64,000 nt of DNA, taken from assembly GCF_018780075.1 (NCBI RefSeq), contig NZ_JADMKB010000132.1, positions 1 through 64,000 on the forward strand, written 5' to 3'. Position numbers and translations under genes: made by a program. The notes under the pieces are model-generated. The model ran no database searches, was not told the origin of the DNA, and worked only from the letters and a program-made list of their open reading frames with translations. The stretch comes from Hydrogenophaga sp. (GTDB taxonomy: Bacteria > Pseudomonadota > Gammaproteobacteria > Burkholderiales > Burkholderiaceae_C). Positions 1-7,186 of the stretch are shown here, in pieces. Positions within the stretch are counted from its first letter, which is position 1; every line of letters begins with the position of its first letter.

Positions 1-199
1 GCCGGACCGCGGCGGCGATCTGATCGGGCTGGGTGACGTCGAGCTGCAGGGCCTGAACGCCGGGCAGGGTCACGGTCGAAGGATCGCGGGCCGCGGCGTA
101 GACCTTGCGGGCGCCCCGTGCCAGCAGTTCGCGGGCAAAGGCCAGGCCGATGCCACGGTTGGCACCCGTGATCAGGACGACAGCGTTTTCAATGTTCAT
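1..199 (-). CDS. Short-chain dehydrogenase/reductase, N-terminal part only (runs off the window)
   Basis: Reading the minus strand from the ATG at 199 gives MNIENAVVLITGANRGIGLA and then about 46 more residues to the window edge. The glycine-rich TGANRGIG motif is the NAD(P)-binding signature of classical SDR enzymes, followed by an LDVT segment typical of the adenine-binding loop. The catalytic Tyr-Lys pair lies beyond the edge, so substrate and activity cannot be judged. A palindrome at 267-280, matching those before the neighbouring dehydrogenase and TetR genes, lies about 70 bp upstream, so this gene probably belongs to the same TetR regulon. Family assignment is firm; substrate is unknown. 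Confidence 0.85.
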   Translation of the reverse strand, partial: MNIENAVVLITGANRGIGLAFARELLARGARKVYAAARDPSTVTLPGVQALQLDVTQPDQIAAAVR

Positions 200-266
200 G
201 AGAGGCTCCAGAAAGAAGAAGGGACAGAAAAAGAACGGGACAGGAAGGGAGGGACAGGGAAATCAC

Positions 267-280
267 ATGACGACCGTCAT
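267..280. promoter_or_regulatory. Putative TetR operator, copy 1
   Basis: The sequence ATGACGACCGTCAT is symmetrical at 12 of 14 positions and is followed by ATGTA. It nearly matches ATGATGATCATCAT (1408-1421) and ATGATGCGCATCAT (2043-2056). It lies 68 bp upstream of the truncated SDR gene. Assignment to the TetR protein at 1451-2056 is inferred from the shared motif and position. Confidence 0.6.
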
Positions 281-333
281 ATGTAGAGGTCTGAAAAAGG
301 CGCGAAGCTGCGCCTGGGTTCAGGGGGAACGGT

Positions 334-1335
334 TCAGCGGACCTTGATGACCACCTTGCCCTTGGCGCGGCCGCTGTCGACGTAGGCCATGGCTTCGTTG
401 GTGGCGTCGAAGGGGAAGACCCGGTCGATCACCGGGCGGATGGCGCCCGATTCAATGAGTTGCGCGATCTGCTTGAGCTGGCTGGCGTTGCCCCTCATGA
501 ACAGGAAGCTGTAGTGGACCCCGAGGCGCTGGGCTTGCCGGCGAACGCCGAAGCTCAGCGCTTTGAAAATCTGTTTCACCAGCCACGAAGCCTTGATGTC
601 CTCCCCGAACTGCGGGTCGACTGGCGCGGTGATGGACACGACGTGGCCGCCGGGCTTGACCACGCCCAGGGACTTCTTCAAGGTCTTTTCGTCCTGGCTG
701 TTCAGCACCACGTCGTAGTCGCGCAGTTGCTCTTCGAACGCTTCCTTCTTGTAGTCGACGACGACATCGGCTCCCAGGCCCTTGACCAGCGGGACGTTCC
801 CGGTGCTGGTGGTGGTGGCCACCGTGGCGCCCAGGTGCTTGGCCAGCTGGATCGCGAACGTGCCCACGCCGCCGGAGCCCGCCTGGATGAAGACCTTCTG
901 ACCTTTGCGGAGCTTGGCCTTTTCGACCAGCGCCTGCCATGCCGTCAAACCCACCAGGGGGATGGAGGCGGCCTCCTCCATGCTGATGTTCCTGGGCTTG
1001 AGCGCCACCGTGTCTTCATGGGCCGCCACGAGTTCTGCAAAGGTCCCGATGCGCAGGTCATAGGGCCTGGCGTAGACCTCATCGCCCACCTTGATTCGGC
1101 TGACGCGCGAGCCGACACGCACCACGACGCCGGCCACGTCGTGCCCGAGCACGAACGGCGGTCGGTACGGCAGGATGAGCTTGAACTCGCCGTTTCGAAC
1201 CTTGACGTCGATCAGGTTGACTGCAGCCGCGTGGACCTCGATCAACACCTCGTCGGCACGCAGTTCAGGCTCAGGCACATCGGCGGCCCGCAAACGTTCT
1301 TGTTTGCCGTAGCGGTCGAGGATGAAAGCTTTCAT
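334..1335 (-). CDS. NADP-dependent oxidoreductase, zinc-independent medium-chain dehydrogenase (quinone oxidoreductase-like)
   Basis: This 333-residue protein has an N-terminal GroES-like domain (about residues 1-125, with GHDVAGVV at 64-71) and a Rossmann domain with GSGGVG at 153-158. Conserved zinc-ligand cysteines of classical alcohol dehydrogenases are absent, which places it with quinone oxidoreductase/enoyl reductase-type MDR proteins. Such enzymes reduce quinones or alpha,beta-unsaturated carbonyls with NADPH in the cytoplasm. A perfect 14-bp palindrome 73 bp upstream suggests control by the adjacent TetR protein, as expected for a detoxification gene induced by its own substrate. The substrate is not deducible. 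Confidence 0.9.
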   Translation of the reverse strand: MKAFILDRYGKQERLRAADVPEPELRADEVLIEVHAAAVNLIDVKVRNGEFKLILPYRPPFVLGHDVAGVVVRVGSRVSRIKVGDEVYARPYDLRIGTFAELVAAHEDTVALKPRNISMEEAASIPLVGLTAWQALVEKAKLRKGQKVFIQAGSGGVGTFAIQLAKHLGATVATTTSTGNVPLVKGLGADVVVDYKKEAFEEQLRDYDVVLNSQDEKTLKKSLGVVKPGGHVVSITAPVDPQFGEDIKASWLVKQIFKALSFGVRRQAQRLGVHYSFLFMRGNASQLKQIAQLIESGAIRPVIDRVFPFDATNEAMAYVDSGRAKGKVVIKVR

Positions 1336-1407
1336 GGCTTCTCCTTGTTGTTGTCAGATTCAGCACCCCAACCGGTGGCGGTGGCGCCGGTTGATGGAAA
1401 ATATCGA

Positions 1408-1421
1408 ATGATGATCATCAT
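1408..1421. promoter_or_regulatory. Putative TetR operator, copy 2
   Basis: ATGATGATCATCAT is a perfect 14-bp palindrome between the TetR gene and the dehydrogenase gene, followed by ATGTAAA much as copy 1 is followed by ATGTAGA. Its position in the upstream region of the dehydrogenase gene fits a repressor site. Confidence 0.65.
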
Positions 1422-1450
1422 ATGTAAAGTCAAAAAAAGAGACGTTGTTG

Positions 1451-2056
1451 TTACGCCCCTGAGGGGGTCAGTTGCTTCAATGTGGCGCTGCACAGCGCCT
1501 CCGACAACGCAGCATCGTCCACGGCGCGGGCGATCATCAAGGTGCCCACCATGGTGGCCACGGTCACCAGAGCGCTTTCATGGGCGCCTGGCTGCCCCCA
1601 ATCCGGCGATTGGCGCGCAACCAAATCGATCATTTCCTTGATGCGGCGTGTGGCCGCCCGGCGCACTTCGGGCGCTTGACGGGGCATCTCGGAACCCAAG
1701 GCAGCCACCGGGCAGCCCGTCTCGATGCCCACAAGGTGCTCTTTCGAGAGGTAGACCTGTATCAAGGCCTGCAAAGCCTTCTCAGCGGGCGCAGCGGCGA
1801 CGACACGGGCCCCGAAGGCATTGGACTCGGCACCTGCGCGGTCCGCCGCCTCGGCCAACATGGCCTCTCGGGAGGCGAAGTGGGCGTAGAAGGCGCCATG
1901 CGTCAAGCCGGCCTCCTTCATGATGTCGGCCACACCCGTGCCGTCGTAGCCGCTGCGCCGGATGGCGCGTGCAGCTGCCTGCACGATGCGCTCGTGGGAG
2001 GCCTCCTTGGCGGCGGCTCGGACATTGACAGGTGACTTTCGCATGATGCGCATCAT
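1451..2056 (-). CDS. TetR/AcrR family transcriptional regulator
   Basis: The 201-residue protein has an N-terminal helix-turn-helix of the TetR type (ADIMKEAGLTHGAFYAHF, about residues 44-61) and a divergent C-terminal ligand domain. The length is normal for the family. Three in-frame ATGs occur at 2056, 2053 and 2044; none has a clear Shine-Dalgarno sequence, and the first 14 bp are themselves a perfect palindrome that looks like the operator. The start is therefore uncertain, and the ATG at 2044 would leave the palindrome upstream of the gene. It probably represses itself, the dehydrogenase and the truncated SDR. Confidence 0.88.
   Translation of the reverse strand: MMRIMRKSPVNVRAAAKEASHERIVQAAARAIRRSGYDGTGVADIMKEAGLTHGAFYAHFASREAMLAEAADRAGAESNAFGARVVAAAPAEKALQALIQVYLSKEHLVGIETGCPVAALGSEMPRQAPEVRRAATRRIKEMIDLVARQSPDWGQPGAHESALVTVATMVGTLMIARAVDDAALSEALCSATLKQLTPSGA
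2043..2056. promoter_or_regulatory. Putative TetR operator, copy 3, overlapping the tetR start codons
   Basis: ATGATGCGCATCAT is a perfect 14-bp palindrome covering the candidate tetR start codons, with a CATAAT -10-like hexamer directly upstream on the minus strand (2058-2063). Binding here would block tetR transcription, so autoregulation is likely. Confidence 0.6.
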
Positions 2057-2330
2057 ACATTATGCGAGCCGACGATGCAAGGGTTGAACTGGAGGACATC
2101 GTCAGGACCCTTCAACCTGGAGCCGAACCCGACCGAGACTCGGGTCTTCGATGTTGGTCAGGCCGATGATGGCCGGCGATGTCGAGGCCACGCTCGGACT
2201 CAGCCCGCACAGCCTCCGTGCGTACGGATGTAGGTGATGTCGGTCATCTAGGATTGGTTGGGCAGGGATGTCGTGAACTGACGTTGCAGATGGTTGGGAG
2301 CGACCCAAGCAGCCCCCTCGTGCAACCAAC

Positions 2331-3260
2331 TCACCTGAACTGCCCGGGGGCGGTCCCCCCCAGCACATTGCCGGCGGCACCAAACGCGGGAATCTTTGAA
2401 AACACATCGGTCATGAAGTCCATGAACACGATGGCCCGTTTCGAAAGCAGCCTGTTGGCCACGTAGATGATCTGAATCGGCACGAGTGGCGGCGCGTATT
2501 CCGACAGCACCAACTGCAAGCTGCCGTCTTTGAGCCCCTCGGCGAACAGCCACGCCGGTCCGTGTGCAATCCCCAATCCGGCGGTCACACTGGCTCGAAC
2601 GGCCTCGGGTGAGTTGACCCGCAGCCTGCCGGATACCGGGACTTCGGTGTCTCGAAAGCGCCATGTCGCACCGGAGGACAACAGGGTGTAGATCAGGCAA
2701 TCGTGCTCGCGCAGGTCATCCGGGACGAGGGGGATACCTCGCCTGGCGAGATAGTCCTTGCTGGCGACACACACCCGCTCGAACATACCGATGCGCCGGG
2801 CGCGCAGTGCGCTGTCCTCCAGGTGTCCGATGCGGATCGCCAACTCGGTCCCTTCGTCCACCAGGTTCACGTAGCGGTCGTTGATCTGCAGATCCAGCGT
2901 CAATCTGGGGTATCTCTCCAGAAAAGTCGGCACCTGTGGCATCACAAAGGCATGGGCCAGTGCGGTCGGACAGGCCACGCGCAAGAGTCCCGAGGGATCG
3001 ACGGTGTCCCTGAATGAGGATTCCGACTCGTCCACGGCATCCAGGATTCGCCGGACGTCGGCGTAGTAGCGCTCGCCCTCCGGCGTCAAGGACAGCTTGC
3101 GGGTGGACCGGTGCAGCAGCCGCGTTTGCAGGTGTTCTTCCAGCGCGGCCACATAGCGGCTGACGTTGGGTTGCCCCAGGCCCAGGTCGCGCCCCGCAGC
3201 AGAAAAACTCCCTGTCTCCACGGCGCGGGCGAAGCAGGTCATCAAGAGCAGTCGGTCCAT
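2331..3260 (-). CDS. LysR family regulator, CrgA-like
   Basis: The protein begins MDRLLLMTCF, where the ATG at 3260 is preceded by AAGGA at good spacing; an upstream ATG at 3278 has no such site. The LysR winged helix lies in residues 1-60 (FSAAGRDLGLGQPNVSRYVA) and is followed by a periplasmic-binding-protein-like effector domain. The protein is about 309 residues, normal for the family. It is divergent from the SDR gene at 3388 with 127 bp between, so it very probably controls the SDR and glutathione transferase genes. The inducer is unknown. Confidence 0.9.
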   Translation of the reverse strand: MDRLLLMTCFARAVETGSFSAAGRDLGLGQPNVSRYVAALEEHLQTRLLHRSTRKLSLTPEGERYYADVRRILDAVDESESSFRDTVDPSGLLRVACPTALAHAFVMPQVPTFLERYPRLTLDLQINDRYVNLVDEGTELAIRIGHLEDSALRARRIGMFERVCVASKDYLARRGIPLVPDDLREHDCLIYTLLSSGATWRFRDTEVPVSGRLRVNSPEAVRASVTAGLGIAHGPAWLFAEGLKDGSLQLVLSEYAPPLVPIQIIYVANRLLSKRAIVFMDFMTDVFSKIPAFGAAGNVLGGTAPGQFR

Positions 3261-3387
3261 GTTTTCCTTCTTATTCATGCCAATGATGCATGAAACATAT
3301 TCAGAAGTCAGATCTTATGCAACTAAAGGCATGGATGCACATTACTCCCAGGCGACCGCGGTTGGTCGTCATCCAAAGGAGAACTTC

Positions 3388-4140
3388 ATGTCCCGCCTGC
3401 AAGGCAAACGCACCCTCATCACTGGCGGCACCAGCGGCATCGGCCTGGAAACCGCCAAGCAGTTTCTGGCCGAAGGCGCCCGCGTCATCGTGACCGGTGT
3501 CCATCCCGATTCGATCGCGAAGGCCCAGGCCGAACTCGGCTCCGAGGTCCCGGTGCTGCGCGCGGACTCGGCCAGCGTCGCCGCGCAGAAAGAACTGGCA
3601 CAAGCCGTCCAGGACCACTACGGCCAGCTGGACGTCGCCTTCCTCAATGCCGGCGTGTCCGTCTGGCGGCCCATCGAGGAATGGACGGAAGACATGTTCG
3701 ACCGCTCGTTCGGCATCAACGTCAAGGGACCTTACTTCCTGCTCCAGGCCCTGCTGCCGGTGTTCGCGAATCCCGCTTCCGTGGTGCTCAACACGTCCGT
3801 CAGCGCCCATACCGGCGCGGACCGCTCGTCCGTCTATGCCGCCACCAAGGCGGCATTTCTGAACATGTCGAAGACGCTCTCGACCGAATTGCTCGGGCGC
3901 GGCATCCGTGTCAACGCGGTCAGTCCCGGTCCGGTCGAGACGCCGCTGTACGACAAGGCCGGCATCCCCGAGGCCTACCGCGAGCAGGTCAACAAGGCGA
4001 TTGTGTCGACCATCCCGCTCGGCCGCTTCGGCACGCCCGAAGAGGTGGCCAAGGCCGTGCTGTACCTGGCCTCCGACGAATCCCGCTGGACCGTGGGCTC
4101 GGAAATCGTGGTGGACGGCGGCCGCCTGCTCAACCGCTGA
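3388..4140 (+). CDS. SDR family oxidoreductase
   Basis: The ATG at 3388 follows AAAGGAGAA and gives 250 residues, the standard classical SDR length. The cofactor motif TGGTSGIG is at 12-19, NAG at 87-89, the catalytic Ser at 137, and the Tyr150-x3-Lys154 pair in SVYAATK. The protein is therefore an intact NAD(P)-dependent alcohol/ketone oxidoreductase. It is divergent from the LysR gene and is followed 63 bp later by a glutathione transferase gene, which suggests a small detoxification unit. The substrate is unknown. Confidence 0.92.
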   Translation: MSRLQGKRTLITGGTSGIGLETAKQFLAEGARVIVTGVHPDSIAKAQAELGSEVPVLRADSASVAAQKELAQAVQDHYGQLDVAFLNAGVSVWRPIEEWTEDMFDRSFGINVKGPYFLLQALLPVFANPASVVLNTSVSAHTGADRSSVYAATKAAFLNMSKTLSTELLGRGIRVNAVSPGPVETPLYDKAGIPEAYREQVNKAIVSTIPLGRFGTPEEVAKAVLYLASDESRWTVGSEIVVDGGRLLNR

Positions 4141-4203
4141 TTGCGCAATGTGTGCGGTGCGTCAACGACCGTGGCCACCGCACCACCACTTTGAAAGAGC
4201 TTC

Positions 4204-4878
4204 ATGACCGAGACCCAACTCACCCTCATCAGCCATCCGCTGTGCCCCTTTGTCCAGCGGGCGGCGATCGTGCTGCTGGAAAAGGGCGTTCCCTTTGACA
4301 GGATCAATGTCGATCTGGCGGCCAAGCCTGGCTGGTTTCTGGAAATCTCGCCCACTGGCAAGGTTCCCGTGCTCCGGGTGCGGCAGCATGATGGTACGGA
4401 AGCCATCATTTTCGAGAGCATGGCGATCTGCGAATACCTTGAGGAGTCGCAGGGCGGCACACCGATGTATCCGCTTGATGCGCTGGCCCGTGCCCGCCAC
4501 CGGGGCTGGGTTGAGTTCGGCACGGCAACTCTCGCCGACGCTTGGCAGTTTCTCAACGCCACCGACCGTCCGTCTGCGGATGCCAAGCAGGCGGCGTTCC
4601 GACACCGCCTCCAACAACTGGAGGCGGCGCTTGGGTCGGGGCCCTATTTCAACGGTGCCGCCTTGGGCATGGTGGACGCCGTTTGTGCACCCATCTTTCG
4701 CTACTTCGACATCCTCGATCCGGCGGTGTCGCGCTCCATCTTCGAGAACTTGCCACGCGTGTCAGCGTGGCGGAACGCGCTGGCGCTGCGCCGCAGCGTC
4801 ATCGACGCCGTGGGGAGCGACTATGCGGAGCGATTCAGAAACCACCTTCGTGACCACGCGGCGCTGCTCGCCAACTGA
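4204..4878 (+). CDS. Glutathione S-transferase family protein
   Basis: This 224-residue protein has a thioredoxin-fold N-terminal domain starting with LISHPLCPFVQRAAI, the cis-proline motif TGKVPVL, and the glutathione-binding FESMAICEYLEE segment, followed by an all-helical C-terminal domain. The cysteine in the CPF segment suggests an omega- or beta-like class. It conjugates or reduces substrates with glutathione in the cytoplasm. It lies downstream of and co-oriented with the SDR. The stop at 4878 is 10 bp from the stop of the convergent LysR gene. Confidence 0.88.
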   Translation: MTETQLTLISHPLCPFVQRAAIVLLEKGVPFDRINVDLAAKPGWFLEISPTGKVPVLRVRQHDGTEAIIFESMAICEYLEESQGGTPMYPLDALARARHRGWVEFGTATLADAWQFLNATDRPSADAKQAAFRHRLQQLEAALGSGPYFNGAALGMVDAVCAPIFRYFDILDPAVSRSIFENLPRVSAWRNALALRRSVIDAVGSDYAERFRNHLRDHAALLAN

Positions 4879-4888
4879 CCCGTAGGAT

Positions 4889-5773
4889 TCACGGCTCCGT
4901 GGCCCGCAACTCGTCGTGCAGCCAATCCACCAGCTTCACCACATCGGGTCTGCGGCTGAGGTGCGGAGCGGTCCAGATCGAGAGCCGGTTGGGGCCGCGC
5001 ACAAAGCCCATGGGCGCCACCAGGGTGCCACTCATCAGATCGTCCCGCACCAGCATGCGGGGCACATTGGCCATGCCCAGACCGCAGCGGGCGCCCTGGA
5101 TCAGCAGGTAGAAATGGTCGAACGACTGGTCGACCCGCAACGCCTGATCTGGTTGCGTACTGCAGCGGGCCCAGTCTGCCCAGGCCGTCGGTCGGGTGCG
5201 CGAGACCATGAGCCGTGCCCGTGCGAGGTCCTCGAACGACCCGATGCGTTGCTGCCGCAGGTACTCCGGCGAACACACCGGCCCGATCCACTCATGCGCC
5301 ACATCCGCGCGCACGGCGTCCTTGGGCGGCTCGATCGATGACAGGCGAATGGCCACGCTGACGTTGTCGTGAGCGAAGTCGATCGGCCCATGGCTCATGT
5401 TGAAGCGCAGCTCCACCTCTGGGTTGTCTTCCTTGAAGCGGCCCAGCCTGGGAATGAGCCAGTACATCATGATCGACTCCGAACACGCCAGGGTGAGCGG
5501 GCCCGGCTTCAGTTGCTCAACGCTGGACTGGATCAACCCGAAGGCCTTCGAGAGGCCCTCCGCCAGGCGCTGCCCTTCGCCGGTCGGCGTGGCTCCCTGC
5601 GCCGTGCGCTGCAGCAGCGCCAGACCCAGCGTGTCTTCCAGCATCCGGACATGGCGGCTGACCGCGCCATGCGTGACCGACAGCTCTTCAGCCGCAGCGC
5701 TGAAGCTGCGCAGACGTGCCGTCGCCTCAAAGGCTCGCAAGGCATTGAGCGAAAGTCGATGGGACGGGGTCAT
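4889..5773 (-). CDS. LysR family regulator, GcvA-like, probable regulator of the RuBisCO-like operon
   Basis: The start at 5773 (MTPSHRLSLNALRAFEATAR) is preceded by GGAGAG; an ATG at 5842 has no such site. The helix-turn-helix FSAAAEELSVTHGAVSRHV and the sequence pattern resemble GcvA-type LysR proteins, with an effector-binding C-terminal domain. The protein is about 294 residues. It is divergent from the RuBisCO-like gene at 5909 with only 135 bp between, so the sugar-acid operon is its likely target. Confidence 0.9.
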   Translation of the reverse strand: MTPSHRLSLNALRAFEATARLRSFSAAAEELSVTHGAVSRHVRMLEDTLGLALLQRTAQGATPTGEGQRLAEGLSKAFGLIQSSVEQLKPGPLTLACSESIMMYWLIPRLGRFKEDNPEVELRFNMSHGPIDFAHDNVSVAIRLSSIEPPKDAVRADVAHEWIGPVCSPEYLRQQRIGSFEDLARARLMVSRTRPTAWADWARCSTQPDQALRVDQSFDHFYLLIQGARCGLGMANVPRMLVRDDLMSGTLVAPMGFVRGPNRLSIWTAPHLSRRPDVVKLVDWLHDELRATEP

Positions 5774-5840
5774 GAGGGCACTCTCCAACCTAGGGTCAAC
5801 CCGGATGTTGTGTGAGTTCAAGTCACAGCTCGGAGAAATC

Positions 5841-5877
5841 ATATCGTTTTACACAAAGGAAGAGGGCCTATATCGTT
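5841..5877. promoter_or_regulatory. Direct repeat ATATCGTT in the LysR/RuBisCO-like intergenic region
   Basis: The octamer ATATCGTT occurs at 5841-5848 and again at 5870-5877, about 29 bp apart, between the divergent LysR gene and the RuBisCO-like gene. Repeats of this spacing could be LysR contact points, but nothing in the sequence proves it. Confidence 0.3.
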
Positions 5878-5908
5878 CAGTCCAGTTTCCAAATTAACTC
5901 ACAGCCAG

Positions 5909-7183
5909 ATGACCAAGACCCCTCCCCGCGCCGAGTTCACCGCGCGCTACTTCGTCGAAAGTTCGGTCGCCTCCGAGAAGGTCGCGCAGGTCATCGCTGG
6001 CGAACAATCCAGCGGCACCTTCCTCGCACTGCCCGGTGAGACGGACGAGCTCAAGGAGCGCTCACGCGCCCGTGTCACCCGCATCGAGCCGCTCGCTCCG
6101 GCGCTGCAGCCCACGCTGCCCAGCGCGTACGTTGATCGCCACCCGCACGGTGGTGTGTTTCATCGGGCCGAGATCGACATCGCATTCCCGGTGGCGAACG
6201 TCGGCGCCAGTCTGTCCAGCCTGTTGGCCACGGTGGCAGGCAACCTGTATGAGTTGGGCGAGGTCACCGGTTTGCGCCTGTTGGACCTGGAACTGTCTCC
6301 CGACCACGCCGCCCAGTTCGCCGGCCCGGCCTTCGGCATTCCCGGCACCCGCCGGTTGGCCGGGGTCCATGGCCGGCCGCTGATCGGCACCATCATCAAG
6401 CCCAGCATCGGCCTCACGCCCGGCCAGACCGCCGAACTGGTCGACCAGCTGTGTGCGGCCGACATCGACTTCATCAAGGACGATGAGCTGATCGCCGATC
6501 CGCCCTATGCGCCATTCGACGAACGCCTGCGGGCTGTCATGCCGGTGTTGCAACGCCACGCCGACCGCCTGGGCCGGATGCCGATGTACGCGATCAACAT
6601 CTCCGGTTCGATCGACGAGATGCTGCGACGCCACGACGCAGTGCTCGCTGCGGGCGGCACCTGCGTGATGGTCAGCATCAACTGGGTCGGCTTCGCCGGC
6701 GTGGAGCACCTGCGCCGCCACGCACAGCTGCCGATCCACGGCCACCGCAACGGCTGGGGTGCGCTCACGAGGCACCCGGGACTGGGCTTCTCGTTCAAGG
6801 CATACCAGAAGCTGTGGCGCCTGGCGGGCGTGGACCACCTGCATGTCAACGGCATCCGCAGCAAGTTCTGTGAGTCGGATGACTCGGTCATCGCGTCGGC
6901 CCGTGCCTGCCTGACCCCATGGGCAGGGGTGCAGGCTCTGATGCCGGTGTCTTCGTCGGGCCAGTGGGCGGGCCAGGCACCGGACCTGTACTCGGCCCTG
7001 GGCACGGTGGACCTCATGCACCTCGCCGGTGGCGGAATCATCGGTCACCCAGACGGCATCGCTGCGGGCATGGCCAGCATGCGCGAGGGCTGGGAGGCGG
7101 CGGTGGCCGGCGTGGGCCTGAACACCTACGCCGAAACGCACCCCGCACTCAAGCGTGCATTGGTGCACTTCTCTGGTCGGTAA
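5909..7183 (+). CDS. RuBisCO-like protein, putative 3-oxo sugar-acid phosphate decarboxylase or related enzyme
   Basis: This 424-residue protein aligns by motif with the RuBisCO large subunit. GTIIKPSIGL (K164) corresponds to the catalytic KPK loop, but its second Lys is Ser. FIKDDE (K190, D192, E193) keeps the carbamylated-Lys metal site. Also present are HR at 279-280, DHLH (H312), K319, and the phosphate-binding GGG at 374-376. Retention of the metal and phosphate sites argues for an active enzyme rather than a carboxylase. It is the first gene of an operon with a DUF1537 kinase. In the described D-apionate pathways a RuBisCO-like OiaX or a transcarboxylase/hydrolase acts on 3-oxo-isoapionate 4-phosphate made by the DUF1537 kinase OiaK, so a similar decarboxylation is the best guess. 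No methionine-salvage genes are nearby. Confidence 0.85.
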   Translation: MTKTPPRAEFTARYFVESSVASEKVAQVIAGEQSSGTFLALPGETDELKERSRARVTRIEPLAPALQPTLPSAYVDRHPHGGVFHRAEIDIAFPVANVGASLSSLLATVAGNLYELGEVTGLRLLDLELSPDHAAQFAGPAFGIPGTRRLAGVHGRPLIGTIIKPSIGLTPGQTAELVDQLCAADIDFIKDDELIADPPYAPFDERLRAVMPVLQRHADRLGRMPMYAINISGSIDEMLRRHDAVLAAGGTCVMVSINWVGFAGVEHLRRHAQLPIHGHRNGWGALTRHPGLGFSFKAYQKLWRLAGVDHLHVNGIRSKFCESDDSVIASARACLTPWAGVQALMPVSSSGQWAGQAPDLYSALGTVDLMHLAGGGIIGHPDGIAAGMASMREGWEAAVAGVGLNTYAETHPALKRALVHFSGR

Positions 7184-7186
7184 GTG

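Noticed and set aside
2057-2330. Small frames between the TetR and LysR genes
   Set aside because: They are not conserved in pattern and lack ribosome-binding sites. The interval is probably non-coding and includes the tetR promoter.
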